DNA of 64,000 nucleotides from Methyloversatilis universalis FAM5 (GTDB lineage Bacteria; Pseudomonadota; Gammaproteobacteria; Burkholderiales; Rhodocyclaceae), in the NCBI RefSeq assembly GCF_000214035.2, contig NZ_AFHG01000052.1, positions 1 to 64,000 of the forward strand, in the 5' to 3' direction. The position numbers and the translations under genes were made by a program. How positions within the stretch are numbered: the first letter of the stretch is position 1; each line of letters opens with the position of its first letter. The notes beneath the pieces were generated by a model, which did not search any database, was not told the origin of the DNA, and saw nothing but the letters and a program-made list of their open reading frames with translations. Below, one piece after another: positions 37,759-46,200 of this stretch.

Positions 37759-37787
37759 TTTGATCGTACGATCAAACGAACGTTTGA
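37759..37787. promoter_or_regulatory. Operators of the PsrA-like regulator (beta-oxidation)
   Basis: TTTGATCGTACGATCAAA (37759-37776) is a perfect 18-bp palindrome. It overlaps CAAACGAACGTTTG (37773-37786), which fits the PsrA consensus CAAAC-N2-4-GTTTG known from Pseudomonas. Both lie just before the regulator's start codon, indicating autoregulation. Confidence 0.7.
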
Positions 37788-37795
37788 ATTTGCGC

Positions 37796-38482
37796 ATGGA
37801 CCTGCCTACGCTGCCGCTCCGCGCCCGTCGCAAGGGCGAACCCGCGAACGAAACCCGGGCCCTCATCCTTGACGCGGCGCAGACGCTGTTCGCCGCCCAC
37901 GGCTTCGAAGCCACGTCGATGCGCATGATCACCACCACCGCCGGCGTCAATCTGGCGGCGGTCAATTACCACTTCGGCAGCAAGGACGAACTGGTGCGCG
38001 CGGTCATCCTGCGCCGGCTGCAGCCGCTGAACGCGCTGCGCATGCAGGCGCTGGACGAGGCGGAAGCGGTCGCCGGCGACGCACCGGTCAAGGCGCGCAC
38101 CATCGTCGAGTGCTTTTTCGGCGGATCGCTGACCATGGCGGCGGAAAGCGGGCAGGGGCGTGAATTCATGCGTCTGCTCGGCCGCACCTTCACCGAGCCG
38201 TCGGCGGTGGTACGCGACTGCCTGGCGGTCGAGTACGCACCGGTGATCGCCCGTTACCGCGACGCGCTGAGCCGCGCGCTGCCGACGGTGCCGGTCGAGG
38301 ACATCGTGTGGCGGCTGCATTTCATGTTCGGCGCCATGTCGCACGCGGTGTCGGGGCTGGACGCGCTGCAGGCGGTGACCGGCGTGCAGGTCGAGGGCCC
38401 GGATGCGATGAAGCGCATGGTGCCGCGGCTGATGAGCTTCCTGCTCGGCGGGCTGCGGGCGCCGCTGCCGGAGGCGGTCTGA
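37796..38482 (+). CDS. TetR-family fatty-acid regulator, PsrA-like
   Basis: The 228-residue protein has the TetR DNA-binding domain (ALILDAAQTLFAAHGFEATS) and the PsrA-type segment ITTTAGVNLAAVNYHFGSKD. PsrA-family regulators bind long-chain fatty acids or acyl-CoA and derepress beta-oxidation genes. It is directly followed by fadE and the fad genes and has PsrA-like operators in front. ATG 37796 is used; upstream in-frame TTG codons fall inside the operators. Confidence 0.83.
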   Translation: MDLPTLPLRARRKGEPANETRALILDAAQTLFAAHGFEATSMRMITTTAGVNLAAVNYHFGSKDELVRAVILRRLQPLNALRMQALDEAEAVAGDAPVKARTIVECFFGGSLTMAAESGQGREFMRLLGRTFTEPSAVVRDCLAVEYAPVIARYRDALSRALPTVPVEDIVWRLHFMFGAMSHAVSGLDALQAVTGVQVEGPDAMKRMVPRLMSFLLGGLRAPLPEAV

Positions 38483-38544
38483 ATGGCAGGGCGTACCGAT
38501 TGCTCGCGGTTCGTGCCCGGGACTGGACAGGGAAGGAGACGAGG

Positions 38545-41037
38545 ATGAACGCACTGACTCCGCTGCTGTGGCTGATCGGCTTCGCGCTGGTCTTCGTCGT
38601 GCTGGCCTACCGTCGCGCGCCGCTGTGGCTGCACTGTGCGGTCCTGGCCGGCGGGCTGGCAGTGGCCGCGGTGCAGTACGACTGGCCGCTGCCGGTGCGG
38701 GTCGCGCTGGCGCTGCTGCTCGGCGTGCCGGCGCTGCTGCTGAACATCGCACCGCTGCGTCGTGCGCTGGTATCGAAACCGCTGCTGGCGCTCTACCGCC
38801 GCATCCTGCCGCCGATGTCCGACACCGAGCGCATCGCACTGGAAGCCGGCACCGTGTGGTGGGAGGGCGAACTGTTCCGCGGCCATCCGGACTGGACAAG
38901 GCTGCACGCCTATCCGGAACCGGCACTGACCGCGGAGGAACAGGCCTTTCTCGACCACGAGGTCGATGAGCTGTGCCGGCTGTCCGACGACTGGCGCATT
39001 TCGCATGAGCTGATGGATCTGCCGCCCGAGGCCTGGCAGTACATCAAGGACAAGGGCTTCCTCGGCCTCATCATTCCGAAGAAGTACGGCGGCAAGGCGT
39101 TTTCCGCCTGGGCGCACTCGCAGATCGTGACCAAGCTGTCGACCCGCTGTTCGGCCTCGGCGGTGACGGTGATGGTGCCGAACTCGCTCGGCCCGGCGGA
39201 ACTGCTGCTGCACTACGGCACCGATGCGCAGAAGGACCACTACCTGCCGCGCCTCGCCAGGGGCCTCGAAATCCCCTGCTTTGCGCTGACCAGCCCGCAG
39301 GCCGGGTCGGATGCGGCGTCGATTCCCGATTACGGCATCGTATGCCGTGGCATGCACCAGGGGCGCGAGGTGCTGGGCATGCGGGTGACCTGGGACAAGC
39401 GCTACATCACGCTGGGCCCGGTCGCCACGCTGCTCGGGCTGGCTTTCCGGCTGTACGACCCGGAGCACCTGCTGGGCGAGGTGGAAGACCTCGGCATCAC
39501 CTGCGCGCTGATCCCGACCGACCATCCGGGCGTGCAGATCGGCCGCCGCCATTTCCCGCTCAATGCGGTGTTCCAGAACGGGCCGAACTGGGGCAAGGAC
39601 GTGTTCATGCCGCTGGACTGGATCATCGGCGGCCCGGCGATGGCGGGGCAGGGCTGGCGCATGCTGATGGAGTGTCTGGCCGCCGGCCGCTCGATCTCGC
39701 TGCCGGCGTCGAACACCGGCATGGCCAAGCTCACCGCGCGTGCGGTGGGCGGCTATGCCCGGGTGCGCAGCCAGTTCAAGACCGCGATCGGCCGCTTCGA
39801 GGGCATACAGGAGCCGCTGGCCCGCATCGGCGGCAATCTGTACATGATGGACGCGGCGCGCCGCATGACCGCAGCCGCCATCGATCTAGGCGAAAAGCCG
39901 TCGGTGGTGTCGGCCATCGTGAAGTACCACATCACTGAGCGCGCCCGCAGCGTGGTCAATGACGGCATGGACATCCTGGGCGGCAAGGGCATCTGTCTGG
40001 GCCCGTCCAACTTCCTCGGCCGCGCCTACCAGCAGATCCCGATCGGCATCACGGTCGAGGGCGCCAACATTCTGACCCGCAGCCTCATCATCTTCGGTCA
40101 GGGTGCGGTGCGCTGCCATCCCTACGTGCTGCGCGAAATGCGCGCCGCGCTGGCCGAGGACACGCCGGCCGCGCTGGCCGAATTCGATTCGGCGCTGTTC
40201 GCCCACATCGGCTACACCGTCATCAACGCGGTGCGCGCGCTGGTGACCGGACTCACCGGCTCGCACTGGGTCGGCGTGCCGGCCGGCGTGGCGCCGGAAA
40301 CCCGGCGCTACTACCAGCAGCTCACGCGCTTCTCGACCGCCTTCGCCTTTCTGGCCGACGCCGCCATGCTCACAATGGGCGGCGACCTCAAGCGCAAGGA
40401 GCGGCTGTCGGCGCGGCTGGGCGACATCCTGTCGCTGATGTACCTGTGCTCGGCCACGCTGAAGCGCTATGAGGCGGACGGCCGTCAGGCCGAAGACGCG
40501 CCGCTGATGCACTGGGCGATCTGGGACGCGATGTATCAGGCGCAGCACGCCTTCGAAGGCGTCATGTCCAATTTCCCGAACCGCGCCCTCGCGGTGCTGC
40601 TGCGCGCGCTCATCTTTCCGCTCGGCCGGCCCTATGTGGTGCCGTCTGACCGCCTGGGCACGCAGGTTGCAAAGTGCCTGATCGAGCCGGGCGCCAGCCG
40701 CGACCGGCTGACCGCGGACATGTATCTGCCGCAGGACGAGCACGAGCCGGTCGCCGCCATCGAGCTGGCGCTGAAAGCGACCGTGGCCGCAGAGGCGATC
40801 GAGGCCCGGCTGCGCGCGGCGCAGAAGCGCGGCGAACTGAAGGCGCGCGGCCCGGCGCTGATGCAGGCGGCGGTCGACGCCGGCCTGATCGACGCGGCCG
40901 AGCGCGCGCTGATCGAACGGCGCGACCAGCTGCGCGACCGCGTGGTGAAGGTCGACGATTTCCCGCAGGACTTCGGTGCAGAGGCCGAAGCTGCCGCCCC
41001 GGTCGAAGCGCGTCACGTGAACGCGCTGGCCGCCTGA
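38545..41037 (+). CDS. fadE: Acyl-CoA dehydrogenase FadE, long form
   Basis: The 830-residue protein matches E. coli FadE in length and plan: two N-terminal membrane helices (LTPLLWLIGFALVFVVLAYR and following), then the acyl-CoA dehydrogenase fold with GFLGLIIPKKYGGKAFSAWA, CFALTSPQAGSDAASIPDYG and a FadE-specific C-terminal region. It catalyses the first FAD-dependent step of fatty-acid beta-oxidation at the membrane. ATG 38545 follows AGGAGACGAGG. It heads the catabolic genes 62 nt after the regulator. Confidence 0.94.
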   Translation: MNALTPLLWLIGFALVFVVLAYRRAPLWLHCAVLAGGLAVAAVQYDWPLPVRVALALLLGVPALLLNIAPLRRALVSKPLLALYRRILPPMSDTERIALEAGTVWWEGELFRGHPDWTRLHAYPEPALTAEEQAFLDHEVDELCRLSDDWRISHELMDLPPEAWQYIKDKGFLGLIIPKKYGGKAFSAWAHSQIVTKLSTRCSASAVTVMVPNSLGPAELLLHYGTDAQKDHYLPRLARGLEIPCFALTSPQAGSDAASIPDYGIVCRGMHQGREVLGMRVTWDKRYITLGPVATLLGLAFRLYDPEHLLGEVEDLGITCALIPTDHPGVQIGRRHFPLNAVFQNGPNWGKDVFMPLDWIIGGPAMAGQGWRMLMECLAAGRSISLPASNTGMAKLTARAVGGYARVRSQFKTAIGRFEGIQEPLARIGGNLYMMDAARRMTAAAIDLGEKPSVVSAIVKYHITERARSVVNDGMDILGGKGICLGPSNFLGRAYQQIPIGITVEGANILTRSLIIFGQGAVRCHPYVLREMRAALAEDTPAALAEFDSALFAHIGYTVINAVRALVTGLTGSHWVGVPAGVAPETRRYYQQLTRFSTAFAFLADAAMLTMGGDLKRKERLSARLGDILSLMYLCSATLKRYEADGRQAEDAPLMHWAIWDAMYQAQHAFEGVMSNFPNRALAVLLRALIFPLGRPYVVPSDRLGTQVAKCLIEPGASRDRLTADMYLPQDEHEPVAAIELALKATVAAEAIEARLRAAQKRGELKARGPALMQAAVDAGLIDAAERALIERRDQLRDRVVKVDDFPQDFGAEAEAAAPVEARHVNALAA

Positions 41038-41046
41038 GGAGAGTCC

Positions 41047-42330
41047 ATGTCCCTGCCTGACGTGTTCGTCGTCGATGGTGCGCGAACGCCCTTCCTGAAG
41101 TCCCGCAACACGCCTGGGCCGTTTGCCGCGGCCGATCTGGCGGTGGCTGCCGGCAACGCGCTGCTGGCCCGCCAGCCCTTCGCGCCGGACCGGCTGGACG
41201 AAGTCATCCTCGGCTGCGCCGCGCCGTCGGCGGACGAGGCGAACATCGGCCGCATCGCCGCGCTGCGCATGGGCTGCGGCGACCGCGTGCCTGGCTGGAC
41301 CGTGATGCGCAACTGCGCCAGCGGCATGCAGGCGCTGGATTCGGCCCTGGCCAACATCCAGCGCGGCCGTGCCGATCTGGTGCTGGCCGGCGGTGTCGAC
41401 GCGCTGTCGCGTGCCCACCTGCTGTTTTCCGACGCCATGGTGCGCTGGCTGTCGCAGTGGTACGCGGCGAAGTCGCTGGGCCAGCGCGCCGCGCTGCTGA
41501 CGAAGTTCCGGCCGGCCATGCTGGCGCCGGTGATCGGCCTCATCCGCGGCCTGACCGATCCGGTGATCGGGCTGAACATGGGACAGACCGCCGAAAATCT
41601 CGCTACCCGCTTCGGCATCACCCGCACGCAGATGGATTTCTACGCGATGCGCTCGCATCAGCGCACCGCCCGTGCGGTGGATGAGGGCGCCTTCGGCGAA
41701 ATTGCCGCACTGACCGGCAGCGACGGCACGCTGTACGCCGAGGACGACGGCCTGCGTCGCGATTCGTCGGTCGACCGGCTGGCGAAAGTGCGCCCGGTGT
41801 TCGACCGCCGGCAGGGTCGGGTGACCGCGGGCAACAGCTCGCAGGTGACCGACGGCGCGAGCTGGCTGCTTCTGGCGTCGCGCCGGGCGGTGGACCAGTA
41901 CGGGCTGACGCCGCTGGGTCGCATCGTCGACAGCCAGTGGGCGGCGCTCGATCCGGCGCAGATGGGGCTGGGGCCGGTGCATGCCGCCACGCCCATCCTG
42001 CAGCGGCACGGCCTGGGCCTGAACGACCTCGACGCCTGGGAAATCAACGAAGCCTTCGCCACCCAGATCATCGCCTGCGTCGAGGCGTGGAAATCCGACG
42101 GGTACTGCCGCGAACAGCTCGGACTGTCACAGGCGCTCGGTACGCTGGACGAAAGAAAGCTCAACGTCGACGGCGGCGCGATCGCCATCGGTCATCCGGT
42201 CGGCGCCAGTGGTGCGCGCATCGTGCTGCATCTGCTGCACGTGCTGCGCCGTCAGGGCGGCGGCCGCGGCATGGCGGCCATCTGCATCGGCGGCGGGCAG
42301 GGCGGCGCGATGCTGGTGGAGACCGTATGA
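41047..42330 (+). CDS. fadI: Acetyl-CoA C-acyltransferase (thiolase, FadI-like)
   Basis: The 427-residue thiolase cleaves 3-ketoacyl-CoA. The nucleophilic cysteine is in MRNCASGMQALDSAL (about residue 91), the second-half motifs are NEAFATQ, GGAIAIGHPVGASGARI and CIGGGQGG. Its length and the insert around 130-180 are closer to FadI than to FadA. It overlaps the next multifunctional gene by ATGA, so the two form an FadI/FadJ-like pair. Confidence 0.9.
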   Translation: MSLPDVFVVDGARTPFLKSRNTPGPFAAADLAVAAGNALLARQPFAPDRLDEVILGCAAPSADEANIGRIAALRMGCGDRVPGWTVMRNCASGMQALDSALANIQRGRADLVLAGGVDALSRAHLLFSDAMVRWLSQWYAAKSLGQRAALLTKFRPAMLAPVIGLIRGLTDPVIGLNMGQTAENLATRFGITRTQMDFYAMRSHQRTARAVDEGAFGEIAALTGSDGTLYAEDDGLRRDSSVDRLAKVRPVFDRRQGRVTAGNSSQVTDGASWLLLASRRAVDQYGLTPLGRIVDSQWAALDPAQMGLGPVHAATPILQRHGLGLNDLDAWEINEAFATQIIACVEAWKSDGYCREQLGLSQALGTLDERKLNVDGGAIAIGHPVGASGARIVLHLLHVLRRQGGGRGMAAICIGGGQGGAMLVETV

Positions 42331-44330
42331 CTGCGGAGATGAGCGTGCAGGCGAACACCTTCCGCCACTGGCGGCTCGAACGCGATGCCGGCGACGTGGC
42401 CTGGCTCACCTTCGATCGCGCCGGCGAGCACGTGAACACGCTGTCCGGCGAGGCGATGCGCGAACTGGGCGCGGTGCTCGACGCGCTCGATGCGGCACCA
42501 CCGAAAGGGCTGGTCATCCTGTCCGGCAAGGCGGGCGGTTTCATTGCCGGTGCCGACATCGGCGAATTCGGCGCGGTGAAGGACGAAGCGGGCGCGCGCG
42601 ACATCGTCGGCCGCGGCTGGAACCTGTTCAACCGGCTGGCGGCGGTGCCTTACCCGACCTGCGCGCTGGTTCGCGGCTTCTGCGTTGGCGGCGGCACCGA
42701 ACTGGCGCTCGCCTGTCGCCACATCGTCGCGGTCGACGAGCCGGGCACCCGCTTCGCGCTGCCGGAAGTGCTGCTGGGCATCGTGCCCGGCTGGGGCGGC
42801 ATGCTGCGGCTGCCGCAGCGTATCGGTGCGCCGGCAGCACTCGACATGATGCTGACCGGACGCGCACTGGACGCGAAGCGTGCGAAGGCCGCCGGGCTGG
42901 TCGACGAGATCGCGCCGGCGCGGCTGATGCGCGAACACGCGCGTGCCCGCGTGCTGGCTGATCCGCCGCGGCGCGCGCTGCCGCTGCTGCAGCGCCTGCT
43001 GCTCGGTCCGCTGCGCGGCACGGTGGCGAAGAAGGCGCTGGAAGGCGTGGCGAAGAAGGCGGCGCGCCGTCACTACCCGGCACCCTACGCCATCGTCGAG
43101 ATCTGGCGCGATTTCGGTGGCAACGCGCTGGCGGTGCCGGCCGCGCATCCGGCGTCGATGGCGTCGCTGGTGGCCCACCCGACCACCGCCAGTCTGCAGC
43201 GGGTGTATCACCTGCGCGAACGACTGCGCGGATTCGCCAAGGCGGACAGCGCGCTGCCGCCGATACGCCGGGTGCACGTGGTCGGCGCCGGCGTCATGGG
43301 CGGCGACATCGCCGCCTGGTGCGCGCTGCGCGGCTTCCATGTGACGCTGCAGGACAACGGGCTCGAACGCATCGCGCCGGCCATGCAGCGGGCGGCGAAG
43401 GCCTTCGCGCGCAAGTTCCGCCGCGACCGCAAGGCGCTGCGCGACGCGCTCGACCGGCTGGTGCCGGACCCGACCGGTGCTGCAGCGGCCGGTGCCGATC
43501 TGATCATCGAAGCCATTTACGAGGACCTCGAAGCGAAGCAGACCCTGCTCGCCGACGTCGAACGGCGCGCGAAGCCGGAGGCGCTGATCGCGACCAATAC
43601 CTCCAGCCTGCGCATCGAGGACATCGCGCGCGCGCTGCAGGCGCCCAGCCGGTTGGTCGGCATCCACTTCTTCAATCCGGTGGCAAAGATGCCGCTGGTC
43701 GAGGTAGTGCGCGGCGCAGGCAGTACCGACAGCGCGGTGCAGCGCGCCGCCGCCTTCGTCGGCGCGCTCGACAAGCTGCCGCTGCCGGTGGGCAGCGCGC
43801 CCGGCTTCCTGGTCAATGCGGTGCTCGGTCCCTACATGCTGGAAGCGATGAAATGCATGGACGAGGGCCTGCCGCCCGAGGTGGTGGACCGCGCAGCCCT
43901 CGATTTCGGCATGGCCATGGGGCCGGTCGAACTCGCGGACACCGTGGGGCTGGACATCGCGATGGCCGCCGGCAGCCGGCTGACCGGCGGGGCCGCGGCA
44001 CCGGCCTGCCTGCAGGCGCGGGTCGAGCAGGGCCATCTCGGCCGCAAGACCGGGCAAGGCTTCTACGCATGGAAGGACGGGCACCCCGAACGCGCGCAGC
44101 CGGCCGCGGTGCCGGCTGGTCTGACCGAGCGGCTGCTGGCACCGCTGATTCAGGTGACCCGCCGCTGCGTCGATAACGCAGTCGTAGGCGACGCGGACCT
44201 TGCCGATGCCGGCCTCGTTTTCGGTGCCGGATTCGCCCCCTACACCGGCGGGCCGCTGCACTATGATGCGGCCTCCCATCCCGGACGCAGCGCCTCTGGC
44301 ACGGTCCTGAACGCACACCACGCACACTGA
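42327..44330 (+). CDS. fadJ: Multifunctional enoyl-CoA hydratase / 3-hydroxyacyl-CoA dehydrogenase (FadJ-like)
   Basis: The 667-residue protein has an N-terminal crotonase domain (VILSGKAGGFIAGADIGEFG; oxyanion region GGGTELALACRHI) and a C-terminal NAD-binding dehydrogenase domain (VHVVGAGVMGGDIAAWCALR; NPVAKMPLVEVV; KTGQGFYAW). This is the FadB/FadJ order. It hydrates enoyl-CoA and oxidises the 3-hydroxy product. The frame is open into the thiolase gene, but ATG 42327 overlaps its stop. It is somewhat shorter than FadJ of E. coli (about 714). Confidence 0.9.
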   Translation: MTAEMSVQANTFRHWRLERDAGDVAWLTFDRAGEHVNTLSGEAMRELGAVLDALDAAPPKGLVILSGKAGGFIAGADIGEFGAVKDEAGARDIVGRGWNLFNRLAAVPYPTCALVRGFCVGGGTELALACRHIVAVDEPGTRFALPEVLLGIVPGWGGMLRLPQRIGAPAALDMMLTGRALDAKRAKAAGLVDEIAPARLMREHARARVLADPPRRALPLLQRLLLGPLRGTVAKKALEGVAKKAARRHYPAPYAIVEIWRDFGGNALAVPAAHPASMASLVAHPTTASLQRVYHLRERLRGFAKADSALPPIRRVHVVGAGVMGGDIAAWCALRGFHVTLQDNGLERIAPAMQRAAKAFARKFRRDRKALRDALDRLVPDPTGAAAAGADLIIEAIYEDLEAKQTLLADVERRAKPEALIATNTSSLRIEDIARALQAPSRLVGIHFFNPVAKMPLVEVVRGAGSTDSAVQRAAAFVGALDKLPLPVGSAPGFLVNAVLGPYMLEAMKCMDEGLPPEVVDRAALDFGMAMGPVELADTVGLDIAMAAGSRLTGGAAAPACLQARVEQGHLGRKTGQGFYAWKDGHPERAQPAAVPAGLTERLLAPLIQVTRRCVDNAVVGDADLADAGLVFGAGFAPYTGGPLHYDAASHPGRSASGTVLNAHHAH

Positions 44331-44331
44331 A

Positions 44332-44739
44332 ATGAGTACTGCAACCGAACACCTTCCGGACGAACAACCCGCGCTGCGCATGCTGCCCATGCCGCGCGAT
44401 CTCAATGCCGCCGGCGACATCTTCGGTGGCTGGGTCATGTCGCAGGTCGACGTGGCCGGCTCCATTGCCGCGATGCGCCGCACCCGCTGCCGGGTGGTGA
44501 CGGTCGCGGTCAATTCCTTCGTGTTCCTGCAGCCGATCACGACCCAGTATCTGGTGTCCTTCTACGCCCGCGTCGCGCGGGTGGGCACCACGTCCATCGT
44601 GGTCGATGTCGATGTCTATGCCGAAACCGGATACGAGAACCTGCGCGTGCTCAAGGTGGCGACCGCGCAGCTCACCTACGTGGCGATGAACGAGGACGGC
44701 AGCAAGCGGGCTATTCCGCCTGACCCCGCGAAGCCGTGA
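44332..44739 (+). CDS. Acyl-CoA thioesterase, YciA-like hotdog protein
   Basis: The 135-residue protein has the single hotdog fold of YciA-type thioesterases: MPRDLNAAGDIFGGWVMSQV (with catalytic Asn/Asp region), SFVFLQPITTQYLVSFYARV. It hydrolyses acyl-CoAs and may release CoA when beta-oxidation backs up. It begins one base after the fadJ stop and belongs to the same operon. Confidence 0.88.
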   Translation: MSTATEHLPDEQPALRMLPMPRDLNAAGDIFGGWVMSQVDVAGSIAAMRRTRCRVVTVAVNSFVFLQPITTQYLVSFYARVARVGTTSIVVDVDVYAETGYENLRVLKVATAQLTYVAMNEDGSKRAIPPDPAKP

Positions 44740-44819
44740 GCCCGACCCTATCCTGCGTGCCCAGTGCCGGGGCACGCTCTGAAAGCAGCACCCATTCGAT
44801 GACGCACACAGGAGGAGAC

Positions 44820-46130
44820 ATGATGCAGACGACACAGCGCCGCGCCACCGGCACCGCGATGAAGGTACTGGCCATCGCGCTGGGTGCCCTCGGTTCGACG
44901 GCCAGCCACGCTGCCGCCTTCCAGCTGCTCGAAGGCAACGCGAGCGGTCTGGGCAATGCCTATGCAGGCAGCGCCGCCGTGGCCGAGGACGCCAGCACGG
45001 TGTTCTTCAACCCGGCCGGCATGACGCTGCTGCCCGGCCGCAATGTCGCCTTCTCGGTCGACCTGGTGCGGCCCTCGGCCAAGTTCAGCAATCAGGGATC
45101 GACCGTGCCGCCGGGTCAGGGCGTGGGCGGCAACGGCGGCGACGCCGGCGACTGGGCCGGCATTCCGGCCGGCTACATGACCTGGCAGCTGACCGACCGC
45201 GTCACCGCCGGCCTCGGCGTGGGCGCCCCGTTCGGGCTGAAGACCGAGTATTCGCCGGACTGGGTGGGCCGCTTCCATGCGGTGAAGTCGGAGATCAAGA
45301 CGGTGAACATCAACCCGTCGGTCGCCTTCAAGGTGAATGACGTGCTGTCGCTGGGCGTCGGCCTCAATTTCCAGCGCATCGATGCGGACCTGACCAATAT
45401 GGTCACCAACCCGGGTCTGGCCGGCTCGCTCGCGCGCGGGCGCATCAAGGGCGATGACACCGCCTGGGGCTGGAACATCGGCGCGCTGTGGCAGGTGTCG
45501 GACAGCACCCGCATCGGTGCGGCCTATCGCTCGAAAATGGACTACAAGCTGGAAGGCACCGCCGCCTTCACCGGCCTGAACGCGGGTGGCAACGTGGTCG
45601 CCGGCGTGCTGAACGGCACCCGCGGCGGCAAGGTGACCGCCGACGTCGAACTGCCGGACACCGCCACGCTGAGCGTGCATCAGAAGATTTCCGACCGGTG
45701 GACCATGATGGGCGACCTGAGCTGGACCGGCTGGTCCTCGCTGCAGCAGTTGCAGGTGGTCAACGTGAATGGCACGGTGGTGACGACCGAGGAACTGCGG
45801 TGGCGTGACACCTGGCGGGTCGCCTTCGGCGGCACCTACGCCTACAGCGACGCGGTGAGCCTGAAGTTCGGCCTGGCCTGGGACCAGACGCCGGTGCGCG
45901 AAAGCACCCGCCTGCCGCGCGTGCCCGACGAGGACCGCGTGTGGCTGTCCTTCGGCGTGCAGTGGCGGCCGGACGCCAGCTCTGCGGTCGACGTCGGCTA
46001 CGCCCACCTGTTCGTCAAGGACGCCAGCGTGAACAACAACGGCGGCAGCGCGCTGCTCAAGGGCACGCTGGTCGGCGAATACGAGAACTCGGTCGATATC
46101 CTCGGCGTGCAGTACTCGACCCGCTTCTGA
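44820..46130 (+). CDS. fadL: FadL-family outer-membrane fatty-acid transporter
   Basis: The 436-residue protein has a signal peptide (about 1-32, cleavage near SHAAA), the FadL N-terminal plug sequence AFQLLEGNASGLGNAYAGSA and VFFNPAGMTLLPG, and a 14-strand barrel ending in aromatic YSTRF. It takes up long-chain fatty acids or other hydrophobic molecules. Two adjacent ATGs (44820, 44823) follow GGAGGAG; either is possible. It lies between the two thiolase modules. Confidence 0.9.
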   Translation: MMQTTQRRATGTAMKVLAIALGALGSTASHAAAFQLLEGNASGLGNAYAGSAAVAEDASTVFFNPAGMTLLPGRNVAFSVDLVRPSAKFSNQGSTVPPGQGVGGNGGDAGDWAGIPAGYMTWQLTDRVTAGLGVGAPFGLKTEYSPDWVGRFHAVKSEIKTVNINPSVAFKVNDVLSLGVGLNFQRIDADLTNMVTNPGLAGSLARGRIKGDDTAWGWNIGALWQVSDSTRIGAAYRSKMDYKLEGTAAFTGLNAGGNVVAGVLNGTRGGKVTADVELPDTATLSVHQKISDRWTMMGDLSWTGWSSLQQLQVVNVNGTVVTTEELRWRDTWRVAFGGTYAYSDAVSLKFGLAWDQTPVRESTRLPRVPDEDRVWLSFGVQWRPDASSAVDVGYAHLFVKDASVNNNGGSALLKGTLVGEYENSVDILGVQYSTRF

Positions 46131-46200
46131 TCCGCTCTTCCTGTCGTACCCGGACCGGTCGCCGCGCGCGGCCGGTCCGCCTCTCCCGGGAGTCCGCATC

